Assembly (NCBI GenBank): GCA_946811695.1
Contig: OX328125.1
Location: 51,450,494 to 51,514,493 of the forward strand
Origin: Gonocerus acuteangulatus
Taxonomy: Eukaryota; Arthropoda; Insecta; Hemiptera; Coreidae
Reading direction: 5' to 3'
Length of the DNA stretch: 64,000 nucleotides
A model generated the notes under the pieces. The model did not search any database, was not told the DNA's origin, and saw only the letters and a list, made by a program, of their open reading frames with translations. Each line of letters starts with the position of its first letter. The stretch's first letter is position 1. This document shows, piece after piece, positions 41,521 through 54,038 of this stretch. The translations under genes and the position numbers were made by a program.

Positions 41521-44148
41521 TTTTTTTTTCTTCTCGGAAACGAAGCATAAACAATTTATGCCAAGAGCTTTTAATCTGTTTTGGGTCACCAATAGGTCAA
41601 CGAATTAGGTCAGTACTGACTAATTACATCATCGGTTCGACGTCATAAGGCTGTAGGAGAGGAAGGATCACCCTAAAGACTCATTAATAATTTCAATCAG
41701 GAATTCCTCATACCTTATTAACCATGAACCATAAAAAAAAACATGTCTAGCCGTCGTCCCAGCCAGTACTTGAGGATGAGTGCTATGTCCTTAATCCTCA
41801 AGTCCTGGGAGCCAATATATTGTTATTTTTTTATTCTTCTGGTGTATCTGTTATAATAAATTCATAATAATGTGATTTTCGTTGTTATGTTTTGTATTCC
41901 ATGTATTACGCTAAGACCATAAACCTGACCATTGTTCTTGTACGTCGTGTGCATAATTTTTAAACTGTTCCTACACTGCAGGGAAGGCAAAAATAAACTC
42001 CTCAGAAAATTTGCGATTCTCTAAACATTTTCTGTAACTCATCCTACTAAAAGTGTTAGAAAATAGTTTATAAAGCCATTCTCACTCAGGAATAGGATTG
42101 AGTAAGTGCGGATAAATCTAGGAAGAGATGAAGTCAGCTTTAGAAGCAAGGTGAAGGCTAGCCAGGGTATACAAAGCCAGCCAACCTCTGGCAGTAGTTA
42201 GTGGCATATTATTGAAACGGAAATATCCTTATTTCTCAGCGATCCTTGGCCTCCTCCCTAGACCAACACATTAGCAGTATTTCTAGAACAGCAGTCTTGA
42301 TTAATTTGCTCCCTTCCCCTTTTATACTTAACACCGGGGAGCTAAATTAGACACAGAGAAATAGCACTCACGTATTCCGAAGGTTTATCTTAGATCAGAG
42401 GATAAAGAGGAAGGGATCACCACTTTCACGGATTAGATTATTGAACAAAACTCTGTATCAAGACAGAATAGAACCCTATTTATTTATTGATGAAGCTCCG
42501 CATCGCTGGAAAATTGCATTCTATCTATTTCTCTGTTATATGCTGACACAAGCGCTGCACAAAGGGATGCAGCTCTAGAACATATTCTGTTTATTGTAAT
42601 ATTTACTATTACTGAATTACTTAAGTGTGGTGGAAGCTCAATAATAAAAACACAAAGTAATTTCAGCTCAAAATCTTTTGGGAGGGCAGCTCATGGCCTA
42701 ACTATAATGTTTCACTGGTATGACCAACAAATACTTTTGGTTAGTCAATAACGTTTTTGGAGCAGAAATGTGTTTTTATTATTTTCCTTCGACCACATTT
42801 AAGTAAATCACTTAACTTAGTATAAATATGAAGCAGTATAACTTGTTCTCCAGGCTGTATGTGGCTTATCTCCTAGTTTTCTTCAAATAAGTACTGTAAC
42901 TATATGATGGCTGCCTTCAGAAAGTATACGTCATGTAAAGTGCGATCTGACAGACAGCTAATTATGCATTTAAAAGTAACAGCTGTGTAATAATGTAATG
43001 ATATGATTTACCGGGTGAATTTAATACTGCTGGTTATATGGTTATATTGTAGATGGTTACATAACTAATTACTGAAGCCAATTTTAAACTAAGCAGTTGT
43101 GTATAGTCCAAAATTTAATATTGAAAGATGCTTATACCAACGAGTAAACGTGAGATAAAGCTAGAAACAAAGATATCTATGATATATTAGAATATATAAA
43201 CCTTTCATATAAAGCTCTAAGATAACGTAAATGAGTTAATAAATGTAATGAACAGTGAAGATAAGAAGTACGACTCAAAGGAACTGCGACATCTCAGGGA
43301 TTTTTCATAGATTGCCTATTCTTGGACTCATTTCGAAGGCTAAGAATAAAAACCCTTAATGGTTTGCAGACAATCAATCGAAACCAAGGAGACTTTCTTT
43401 TTGAGTTAAGAGATGATATCTGAATTAAATTCTGAAAATACTTTGAAGGAACATTAATGTGCTTTCGAATGATTACCTCTTCCTTACTTCGCGATGTCGA
43501 AGCCTTATTCGTCTGGTTTAAAACAATAAACGAAAATGTCAGTTCATAACAATTTATTTTTTTAATTTTTCCGCTACTCCAAATGAAACGAAAATGTATT
43601 TATTTTAGGTTCGATTAATGTGGGACTTTGTTTAGAGCTCGGGAGGGGTAGTCCAAAACGTTAATGGTCCAGCTGCCTTGAGAGGCTTCGCAGAAATGTG
43701 GAACTTACGCTGAAGAGTAAGATGATCGATAGAATTTCGGTGGATATTTATAAATGGAATTCCGTCTGTTGAAACATATTAAGTTTGCAAATCAGTATTA
43801 ATCAAGTTCACTAAGAATGTATAAGATTAGATTTTGAGGCAATTGAAATTCAAATTTAATTCCACGTCACACGATGAGAGTGAAACTCAATAATCTTACG
43901 TATATTGTCGCCTATAGACAAACTAAACAAGGCCGAGAGGAAATATCAGATCCTGTATTAACAGCTCTTCCCGAATCGGTGTTGACTAAATGTACAATAC
44001 TCTGTCTAGAATAATTCAAATAACTACAACTCTTAAGGTCAGTTTCACTAACCTTGATTAAACCGTTTTGCAATGGTAATGGTATCGGACTGAGGTAATG
44101 GAAAATACACTGTATGCTGGAGGCGCCAAAAAGAAGGTAATTCAAAAT
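41521..44148. other. Spacer, no gene seen; one Helitron-like head
   Basis: Near 43268 TACGACTCAAAGGAACTGCG resembles a family 2 head. The ORF at 43912-44145 (minus, 77 aa) is unrecognised. Confidence 0.4.
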
Positions 44149-44556
44149 AAAATTGGTAGGTTTCGCTAAGAATAATATGGTCCTAAAACGTGATCTAAAC
44201 TCTTAAAACGTACAAATAGTAGACAGAAATGCGAATAAAGAAGACAATCAAGGTAGGACTATTTCCTCACCATGGATTCTAACTACAAAGAACAAGATAA
44301 ATCTCACTTAAGCCCCGACCTTGTAGTTTTATTCTGTATCGTATAAATAAATAAAATTTGTAGGGCTCGCTGAGAATAATATGGTCCTAAAACGTGATCT
44401 AAACTCAGAAAGGATACTGCTAGTGGACAGAAATGCGAATAGAGAAGGGCAATCAACATAGGAATATTTTCCCACAATGGATTTTTGCTACAAAGAACCA
44501 AATATATCTCACTTAAGCACCGACCTCGTAGTTTTATTCTGTATTGTGAAAATATA
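44149..44556. repeat. Tandem duplication of a 204-bp unit
   Basis: 44149-44352 and 44353-44556 share blocks such as ATAATATGGTCCTAAAACG, GACAGAAATGCGAATA and GTAGTTTTATTCTGTAT in order. They have diverged by substitutions. The minus ORF across the second unit (44304-44573) has no known motif. Confidence 0.8.
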
Positions 44557-45000
44557 ACAAAAAAAAAATCCAAATAAATATAACAATTCCTCTGGTTATA
44601 TTATACCCCTACGGTATTTCAATAAGAATATGAAGTAATAATTCGATTATAAGAACACTCGTTTCCTCATATAATACATCCAAAAAAAAAATTAAACAAA
44701 ATATCGAAGCTCTTAAGGCGTGAAAAGAGTCAGAGGTTTTTCCAAGGAGATGTTAGGAGCGTGGTGCACGGCTCTGGTCTTATTGATCTAGTAAGTGTGT
44801 CGTGTCACACGCTTCACCTTTCCATACAAACTGGTCAACTTTTATGTAGAGTGGCCATCTTGCCTACAGTATACGTACACTAACAATTCGCAATATTCCC
44901 TTTCGAGAAACAAAAAAAAAATCAGATTATAAATTAAATAGAAATTATATTTTTCTTAAAGAAGAAGATCGGAAATAAATTTAAACATTACCATTCTATA
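44557..45000. other. Spacer, no gene seen
   Basis: Nothing recognisable. Confidence 0.4.
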
Positions 45001-45004
45001 CTCT

Positions 45005-45065
45005 CATGAATATTATGTTTACGTACATGTATATGTATATGTATATGTATGTTTGTATGTATGTA

Positions 45066-45117
<52 letters not shown>

Positions 45118-45225
45118 CTTATAAAAAAAAATTGATCCTCCGTTATTTTCGTGATCTACAGTTCTGAAACGTGGAACATTCTAGTCGACACTTTCGAAAT
45201 GACGCATAGTGGGGTGAGTGACAGG
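45005..45225 (-). mobile_element. Helitron family 2-like 3' region with (TG)n
   Basis: (TG)n at about 45069-45114 replaces the usual (AT)n. On minus the flank reads TCCACGTTTCAGAACTGTAG and continues to AAATGACG, as in the region before other family 2 3' ends. The terminal hairpin is missing. Confidence 0.4.
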
Positions 45226-45230
45226 GTAGG

Positions 45231-46168
45231 CCGGGCGTTCATTAATATCTCCGTTTCTACTGGTCCTAGAGTATTGCTGCAGGTGTCATTTTAAAGCAAA
45301 TCCAGTACTCCATTTAACTAAATGATCAGCAATTATTAAGCAATTTCGTCAGTTGCGATATAACGGGTAGGGTGACTTTTAAATGTGTACATAAGCCACA
45401 TGTATGTATGTTTATGTATCTCTTGCTAAATAGATAATTGATTTGTAAGGACATAATGTCAACATATGTTTTATAAAAGAGATCAATTAACACATAAATG
45501 AATGCAATTATCACAATAAGTCTTAATTTGATCAATATATTCTGGATAGCTCTGCATAAAATCAAAAACATTACGAGCGTTTTCAAATGTAAATATTTTT
45601 AAAAGGTTGTGGGTAAAATTTTCGCAATTTATTATTAGTTTTTAACTACTTCCTTTCACATTCGTACAGTACCATGTTAGTTTGTAATGTATGTGGATTA
45701 TTTTGTTTATGTCGTCATGACTAGTTAGCCTTTGCAAAAATAATAATAATATAAAGTGATAATTATTGTTTCGGCTTTTTTTTTCTCGTGGAATGGAACA
45801 AACAAACCATTTTATTATTGGACCAATACAAAACGTATTATACACAAATTTCGTGGAATGGAAACATTAATTACAGATGTTCAATTAACGTACTGCACTG
45901 TCCATAAACAACACCATGGTTCTACAAAATTCTTATCAATTATTATTAAATATTTAGGAATTAGATAAATGGAATGGGCTATTCATCAGGTCCGTATGAA
46001 ATCTTGCTTCATATTCTGTCATAACTGTCTGTATGACATTATAAAAGAGGGCATTATAAAAGAGTTCTATACAAGATGATATGAAAACGAACATAAAGTG
46101 TTTTCCTGGCAAAAATACAGATGCGAGCCTAATTATATGTAAAGGAGAAAGAGCATTGGAGAAAGTGA
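45231..46168. other. Spacer, no gene seen
   Basis: Three ORFs of 67-86 codons are unrecognised. Confidence 0.4.
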
Positions 46169-46414
46169 AAGGATTCGGAAGAAGGGGTTTGTATTTTTAA
46201 GCTGCTCGCAAACTGGTTTGAAACGGATCCTAAATATTTGAAGGCGCTGCCTGAGGTGGTTGATGAATATTTCATCGGCAACCCTACAGGCTCAGCCACC
46301 GTCATTGCGGCAACCCCATCATGTCCGGCATCCACAAGGCAGTACAACCTGTTCGAGTATTTAGAAGTAGCTATCCTCTTCTTTAGGGTTCTTAGCTCAG
46401 GAAAGGAATTCTAA
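46169..46414 (+). other. Open frame without start, possible exon
   Basis: An 81-codon open frame with no Met reads WFETDPKYLKALPEVVDEYF and then IGNPTGSATVIAA. Its composition is richer in GC than its flanks, and an AG lies just before CTGCTCGCAAACTGG (46202). No family recognised; the frame could be chance. A 72-aa minus ORF overlaps. Confidence 0.25.
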
Positions 46415-46648
46415 GGAAATTTCAAAGGGACTTTATATGTTTCCTGAAAATACAAATTTCGAAAAAGTCGTTTTGGTAGGTCAACATTTTACGAATTCTC
46501 GCTATAGTTGGAAGGTACAAAAAAATAAAAATAACGAGAGGGAATGCGACAGAACGTACACCAAAATTAGGCTGCACTTATCCGTAGATAAAAATTACTA
46601 TTAATATTGGGTATGCATACAATTAGGCCAGGGCACATCTGAAAAAAG

Positions 46649-47713
46649 TCCGTCACGCAGAAGCTGCATAACTAAGCACTTTCCTCAGAATTTGGGTAGT
46701 GGAGGCTGCTTTCCAGAACAATTTGCTTAAAATATCCTATATACATAAAATAAAAACATGAATAGTTCTCTTTTAATTGTGTAATGAGTAACTGTTCAAT
46801 TATTAATTTTGTAATTAATTTGCTTCCAGATTTATGTTTACACATGATACCTACTTCAATACTTAATAAATAAAAACAACTTCATATTTTCGTTTTTCGA
46901 TCTCACGCAGGAACAGAAAAAAGTCCCTCTAGTGGTAGAAAGCGGTTCTTGCGGCGGCCTTGCGAACCTACGTCTCGCGGGGTAATTCTATTGAAATGTA
47001 TTACAAAGTAAACCCCCCTTTCCCATTGACCGATTTAGCTCATTTTTACAACAAATCTGTGTCATGAGTTACCCAAGACGTATACCGCGTTTCGTTACAA
47101 TACAGCAGAAATTACGACCGATATGAGTATATTAGTAATTTGGGTCCGGAGTAAACCCCCCTCTCCTAATGAACCGATTTAGTTTATTTTTGTAGCACAT
47201 TTTTACCTGTAGATTACCACTACGAATACCGAGTTTTGTCGAAATATAACAAAAATCACGGCTGGTAGAGGCGAATTGGTATTGTGGGTCCGAAGTAAAC
47301 CCCCCCTCCTAATGAACGGATTTAGTTCATTTTTACATCCCACATTTATTTCTAGATTATCACTAGGAATACCAAGTTTCGTTGAAATATAACAAATATT
47401 ACGGCTGGCATGGTCAAATTAGTGTTTTGGGTTCGGGGTAACCCCCTACCCCTTCCGGTGGACCGATTTTGTTATTTAACGAACTCGTTCAATCGTTTGC
47501 TAATTGAATGCTATATACCAAGTTTCGTGACGAAAAAACAAAAACTCTGGCCGCTATCGTGTTAACAGACACATGTGTATATATATATAAATTTTAACGG
47601 GGGTCATTTTCGGTGTCTACTAGGTAGGATCGATTAAGATTTGGAGACATTTTTCAAAAATTCCGTCATAAATGCAACCTCAATAGCTACTTTCCTTCGG
47701 AGGAAAGTGCTAA
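46649..47713 (+). mobile_element. Helitron-like family 1, copy 3
   Basis: TCCGTCACGCAGAAGCTGC start and hairpin-GCTAA end, 1065 bp. Its AT microsatellite is very short here (about 47575-47590). The 3' end abuts the long-TIR element at 47715, so it inserted at or near that element's edge. Confidence 0.75.
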
Positions 47714-47714
47714 A

Positions 47715-48650
47715 ACGTAGCTGTAGTTCGATATTTATGGGGCACGCTAATTTTGTGAGAACAAACAAATGATTTTTTGTTCTAAAAAAAGCGAAGAAGC
47801 AACTTTATACTTTTTTTCGCTCATAACTCCGAATGTATTCATGTCACAGGTAGAATTGTAATAACACTATTTATAATGTATCATTATTCGGGCATGATAA
47901 AATAGATTCTTGGCAAAGCAAAAGAGCAATAAGGGTAAAAAATAGACATTTATTCATTATTTTTTCTCGGCAACATTAAAGTAAATTTAGGTCCTTCATA
48001 TTCTAGAAAGAAAATGCTAATTATATAGTAAAAAATCCACTAAATTTATTTTTGATTAGTTTGATAGCTGTTTCATAATAGTTGAGGTTTTACCGAAAAT
48101 TTTTTTTTTTTAATTTTTGCTAAATCCAAAAGAAATTCTTTACTTACTTGAAATTAATTTTAAAAAAATAATCAGGCACTCAAGCTTTTCAAAACATTTT
48201 ACAAATTAAAAATCCGTCAATTTGGACTGATTTTGCGAAATTATTATGCATAAACTATTAAACTAAGTTTAACGAACTTGCTTAATTTGGTGGGTTGATT
48301 CATTCTATAATTAACATTTTATTCCTATAATGTGATGGCCCAAATAAGTTTCATTAAGTAAAAATGTCAATTTGTTCATACTTATTGCAATTTTGCAAAG
48401 CCGCATATCAATTGTTATATATCTATAATAATATGATATTATTGGAAATGTCGTTACAAATCTTTTGATGCCTTGGGTAGGTCTCTAGCATGAATTCTTT
48501 CTGAGTTATGAGCGAAAGAAGAACAAAAACAAACGTGGTTTGTTCGATTGTTTAAATTTTTAAAAAATTATTTTTTCGAATCACGCATAGGTGCTTCAAA
48601 TATTGTTATTTCAGTTCTACATTAGATAGTATCGTTGAACTAAAAAAGGT
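47715..48650. mobile_element. Long-TIR DNA element, long version
   Basis: Inner inverted arms start at TTTTTCGCTCATAACTCC (about 47811) and end GAGTTATGAGCGAAAGAAG (about 48520). Outer arms are weaker. The same ends enclose only about 200 bp at 19105-19310. No transposase ORF. Confidence 0.55.
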
Positions 48651-49168
48651 TTATCCCCTCTCATCAGTCAATTCGAAACTGATTTGCCCTGGATTAAATG
48701 TACTTGAAAGCAAATTAGCCGAATTCTACAGCCTTTACTGGGCCTCGGAAACATTCTAATCAGGTTATTCATCGAAATAATGACACCAAAATATTTCTAA
48801 TGTTACTTGTGACAAGAAATACAATACTAAATGCTTATCAATGAGCTGAAAATTCTTGAAATTTCTTTTAATTAGTGATTCTAGAATCTAAAATATTGTC
48901 ATTAATCATTGTCTTTGCTCAAATATAGGAATTCTCGTCATCGGCGAAACGTCAAAAAAACTTTAATATACAATTTTATTTTTCCCAACATGTTTGTGTT
49001 CCTTCAAGGAAATCTCTTTAGGGGAATTTGTTGTAAATACAAAAAAGCGAACAGCATCAACCTTTAGAGAACCTTCCACCAGCAGGGAGACGTGGAGACT
49101 GAGCGTGAAGTTCTCCTTCTGAGAGGAAAGATCATTACTGTGTCATTTTATTTTCAAGCATCTAATTA
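48651..49168. other. Spacer, no gene seen
   Basis: Nothing recognisable. Confidence 0.4.
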
Positions 49169-49170
49169 TA

Positions 49171-50798
49171 CAGTGGCTCACAGTCAAAATGATGCAAACC
49201 AAGATTTCTATTTCTATTGCTAGTTGTTCTCAATTTGTTACAATTTAGATGCCAATGCACATTAGGGCATAATAATTCATTGTCATACATTGAATTTAGG
49301 TAATCAAATCAACTCTACAACATTTATACAAATAGAAAAAAAAATCGTCATTAAAACTCATAGGAATTGAAGGTCACAGTGAAAATGACGCAAAGTTTAG
49401 TTCCGCTTAAAAAATAAATATTCTTCAATTTTTGGGGACATGAGTTTACTAATATTTTAATTACTTTTCATTCTTTTGATAAAACCGAAAATAAACAATA
49501 TGAATACAAGTAACCAGTCTTGTTCGAGCATTTGCTTAAATTTGGTACGCATACAACTATTCCTGAACGAGAAATAGTGATTAACAAATTTAAAATGGGT
49601 AAAACAACATGAAATCACCTCTACTATCAATAGGATTTATGCGACCATTCAAGATATTAATGAACGTTTCAAAAAAGAAAACAGAATAATAAGAAAATCT
49701 AGAGTCATTACAAAAGAAACGTTTTACCGGCAATGACAAACGGTGGATTATGTGCCAAATAAAAAATAATTCAAAATTAAGTGCTGCAAACTAGGCTACA
49801 TTAGTTAAAAAACGTTTAAATAAAACGGCGTGTGCTGAAACCATTCAAAGAATTTTAAAAAATAAAGGCAAAACAATGGTTCCAAGGCAAAATTCTTACA
49901 TCAACGAGAAGTATAAAAAGATGCAAACTATTTCTCCCAAGAATTATTTAAAGAAGAGATGGACTTCTGGATAACCGTTTTGTTTTAAGATAAGTCAAAA
50001 TTCACTTTGTTTGGCCCTGATAGAACAAATTTCGACTGGAGAAAGGCAAATGAAGAGCTCCATGGAAATAATCTTCGCTCGACCATCAAACATTGAGGGG
50101 ATCATGTTATGGTTTGGGGGAGTATGGCTGCTTCGGTGGTAGGATATCATCATTTTATTGAGGAAACAATGGACAAACATTAATATTGGGACATCCTGAG
50201 GAAAATATTGCAACCAAGTTCGGAATAATAAATTTGTAGACAAAACGATCCCGAGTGTTCTTCTTATCTCGCAAGAGAATGGGTTCATATAATATCTCCA
50301 AACCTATAAAAGCACTCTTCCCATCACCAGACCTCAACCTCATAGAGAATTTATGCGTTAATTAGAAACAGAAGTGAGGAAACATAAAATATCAAACCAA
50401 TAACATAAAATATCTCATAAAGACGCGTCAAGAAGAATGAGAGAAGATATCTCCATCTTGCACAGAAAAGCTTGTCCAATTCATGCCCAATTGTTGAATG
50501 TGATAAATAATAATAAAGGATTACCTAAAAAATACTAAAATTTAAAATATTTTTGAATTTTTGGACGTTTTCCATTTTGCATCACTTCCATTGTGACCTT
50601 AGAAATGTATATTAATTTATAAAGTTTTTGTTAAATCTTATGATTTGATCTCAAATAAATTTTTAACTATTTATGTTCTAGCCTAATGATCCTACTGTAT
50701 TTTTCTAAACAAAGATTTTTCAGAATAAAATGTGGGTTGGTATTAAATATATTTTTTTAAAAGTAAATATCTTGCATCATTTTGACTGTGAATCACTG
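49171..50798 (+). mobile_element. Full-length Tc1-like element
   Basis: TIRs CAGTGGCTCACAGTCAAAAT and the inverse of CAGTGATTCACAGTCAAAAT, flanked by TA on each side (49169-49170 and 50799-50800). The length of 1628 bp is normal for Tc1. It carries a decayed transposase. Confidence 0.9.
49560..50530 (+). pseudogene. Tc1 transposase pseudogene
   Basis: Fragments in shifting frames are recognisable: a DKSKFTLFGPDRTNFDWRKA block near 49989 (first catalytic Asp region), GDHVMVWGSMAA near 50098, QNDPEC near 50240, and SPDLNLIENLC near 50322 (holding the Glu of DD34E). In-frame stops directly precede and follow these blocks, and frameshifts separate them. The helix-turn-helix N-terminus is only faintly visible. 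No functional protein can be made. Confidence 0.8.
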
Positions 50799-53280
50799 TA
50801 AATCAAACTTAAATCACAAATATTTCAACCATTTCCAGAATGTTTTAATAAAACCTTATTCCAACGGTGTTTTTTGTCTCCAAAAATAAAATAGTGATGA
50901 AAATATTCAAAAATGAGATGGAAAAAGGAAGAGGAAGTTTTTGCAAACCAGCTGTTGCCTTAAGCAGCCCAGAGTCCGTGCATAAAGAAAAGCGTGTAAT
51001 CCACGAGTAAGGTCTTGGAGTATTAAAATGTTGAAGGTTTTTCCGGGAGCTCGGCCGAGAGAACCCTGTATCTGACAGGAGAGTTACTTTTTTATTGTTC
51101 TCTTCCCCTCCAAGGACCTGGTCTTGCTACTTTCTGGGGCGGTTTCTTCAAAGGATAGGGATATACTTTAGATACACTAATTTTAAAAACATAATAAAAG
51201 CGTAGGTGCATTTCTGAAAGGATGTCCATACGAATGAATCATAACCATGGCATTTCGTAAAAAATGAAATTTGTACACACCAATTTTGAGCACCCAGGTC
51301 ACTTCCATAGTCACTATATCGTAATGGTACTTCTAAAGCGTCACAACTCAAAAATCGGTGTTTCAGTTATGACTATGAAAGACATGGTAAATATCACTTT
51401 ATCAACCATCAGAAGTGTATTCTGGTATACAAGCTTCAGAGCTTGTATACCAGAGGGAACTTGTGTCACTCTTCCTGCCTTAATGCTACGCCCCCTACAT
51501 AGGTAAGAGTGACGCATTTTAATTTGAGTTGTGTCACTTTAGAAATACTAGTACGGCATGATGACCCAGCACGGAGAGTCCGATAAATAATCGTACGGAA
51601 GAAAGAGATGCTTCACAATTTGGAGACTGAGATCTCCTCGCAGAAACCGAAATACTTGACACTGCTCGGCTCGAAGTCTCATGGCACACTATTCAATCTG
51701 GATCACTTTCGTTCGGGCTCCAGTTCCGCCCGGTGGTGCGCCCCTCAGAGATATCATTCACAGACAGTAACGAATAATTATAAAATAAATTATTTATTAA
51801 CTAATGTGTTGTAATGAAAACAAATGACTAAAACATTTAATTCGAAGTTGGAGTTTACTCCTGAAAAATATCAAATAAAAATGAATAGTTGAGTCAACCG
51901 TACATTTAAATTGTATAAAGAGCAAATCTATTCATGATTAATTTTTATTTATATATGTTATGTCAAGCACATTTTTCAGGAACTTGGCGTACATTAACGT
52001 GCAGAAGAATTTGCCTGGATGTGCAGCTCCTAGACTTATTTTTTTTATCATGCTAGCAATTGATAACTTACTTATAATGGTTTATGTTCCCTATAATTGT
52101 ATGTGTTAAGGGGGTTTCAGTAATAATGAAGATCATTACATCTTTCAGTAAGATCAACACTTAATTTATTTAAGTGAGGAAAAAGAAAGTTTTAAATTTT
52201 CTAATAGAGGTTAATTGTTTTAAAATGTTGAAATATATGATATTATGTCGAGGTAGTATACACAAGATTTACAATTGTCGAATAATCCAAGAATTCCTGA
52301 AAACTTAAACTGACAAAACCAAAATTCTAAAGATGTAACACTGAAGCAACTGTGAACATACGGACAAAATACTACAAACCTTGAAACAGTCAATACAACC
52401 AGGTCAAACTCGTTCAACATATTCACTGTATAGTAAACGGGCATGTTACTTATTGCGACACTTTGCACCGTATGAGATAGGAATTTCGATTAAAATACAA
52501 ATTTTATTTCCTCAATAAAAAAAAACATTTTTATTTATTGTTGATTTTACACCTTATACAAAAGAAATTTTAAACTGCTCCCCCCAGAAATAAAGGATGT
52601 AAAAAATGCTGGAAAATAGGAGATGTAGATTAGCGATAGATATTCTAAGAATAGAAAAAGAATATTCCTTAGCGAATTATAATTCACTGTGGGATGTTTT
52701 TAATATTTTCCACCCATCAGTAGTCTAATTCGGTGATAATGCGAAACTCAAGTCCAATTGTGAAAAGCACAGACGGAATGATAAAAGAGCTTAGAAGAGT
52801 GACTTATAACGTTATTGTCCATAAAAATTGCAGTAAGGTTGAAGAATACAGCAATTTTCTAATCGAATACGACACAAAAGAGGTTTTAAAATAAGATTAA
52901 AAAAATCAGTTCCATGACAATCCTCCAGAACATGAGTCGAGTGTACTGCCATTGAGGCACATCCATACCTATAATAAGGGAATATCGGGATACTGAGTTG
53001 AGCTTGGGATTCGCAATCCTAGTTGTTCAACAGTTTATTCTATTGTTAGACAGGAATATATTACTAATTCAATACCATGGAGCATAAGCCTTTAGCCATC
53101 AGACTACATTCTATGTGGCAGCAGTGCTCGTTTTATTATAACCATAATTTATTACTATATTGCAAATTGTATAGGTATATATATTCCTAAGAAATATTCA
53201 GTTATTGAAAGTAAATATATACACTCATTCTGTAATTCTAAGATATCACTCTGCACAGAAAAACCTTTCACAATAGTAAT
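50799..53280. other. Spacer, no gene seen
   Basis: Several ORFs of 60-82 codons with no known motif. Contains the hairpin at 51421-51454. Confidence 0.45.
51421..51454. repeat. Perfect inverted repeat, 15-bp arms, 4-nt loop
   Basis: TCTGGTATACAAGCT, loop TCAG, then AGCTTGTATACCAGA. Not AT-only, so unlikely to be a low-complexity accident. Confidence 0.9.
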
Positions 53281-53284
53281 TCAA

Positions 53285-53306
53285 AGAAAGGAGGGAAACG
53301 CGCTAA
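53285..53306 (+). mobile_element. Helitron family 2-like 3' end
   Basis: AGGAGGGAAACGCGCTAA resembles the ends at 30115 and 40065; no 5' end located. Confidence 0.35.
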
Positions 53307-53945
53307 AAGGAATATAAATTCCTCATTTTTCAGATTAAAAAATAATTTTCGTGCTAAATAAAATATAAATATCTTTTTTTTTTCCTTTTCGAGAAATTTT
53401 CCGAAAGCAGAATCCTGACCACTTTGTTAACCTAAAATTATGATCATGAATTATCAGCATGCTTTCTGATGACAGGAGAAACATAGCAGTTTTTATAACC
53501 ACTCTACTTCTTCACATTAACAGCGCATTAAAAGACCGTTAGACAGCAGGAAAAAGTATTCATTACCACATGAAAAATTACTTTGTTGTTTCAGGTCCGA
53601 CGAAGAACCCTCCGGGACAATGTGGACCATTAACTTCAAATTAACAAGGACCTTCAAGAAGAGATTCTTCTCTGCTTTTAAGCCACTCGCTTCTTATATG
53701 ACTCACATTACGTACGGGCGAAAATATACTTCCAACGTGAACATAATTGTAACTTGCATATGAATAAATTCAATTACGTTTTCCAGCAGGCAGAGAATCA
53801 AAAATGTTTTTTACAATATAATTTCAATTTTCCGAAAGTTCTTGATGAAATTCAATATAGTTACAGATTTCATTATTATAATGAGTGGTTGTACCTATCT
53901 TCGTCATTTCGGCAGAGTTCTATGTATGTATATGTATGTATGTAT

Positions 53946-53948
<3 letters not shown>
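53307..53948. other. Spacer, no gene seen
   Basis: The 107-aa ORF starting at 53754 runs into the (TG)n tract and is not called as a gene. Confidence 0.4.

Positions 53949-54034
<86 letters not shown>
53949..54034. repeat. (TG)n microsatellite
   Basis: About 43 uninterrupted TG units next to the left end of the pogo-like element. Confidence 0.95.
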
Positions 54035-54038
<4 letters not shown>

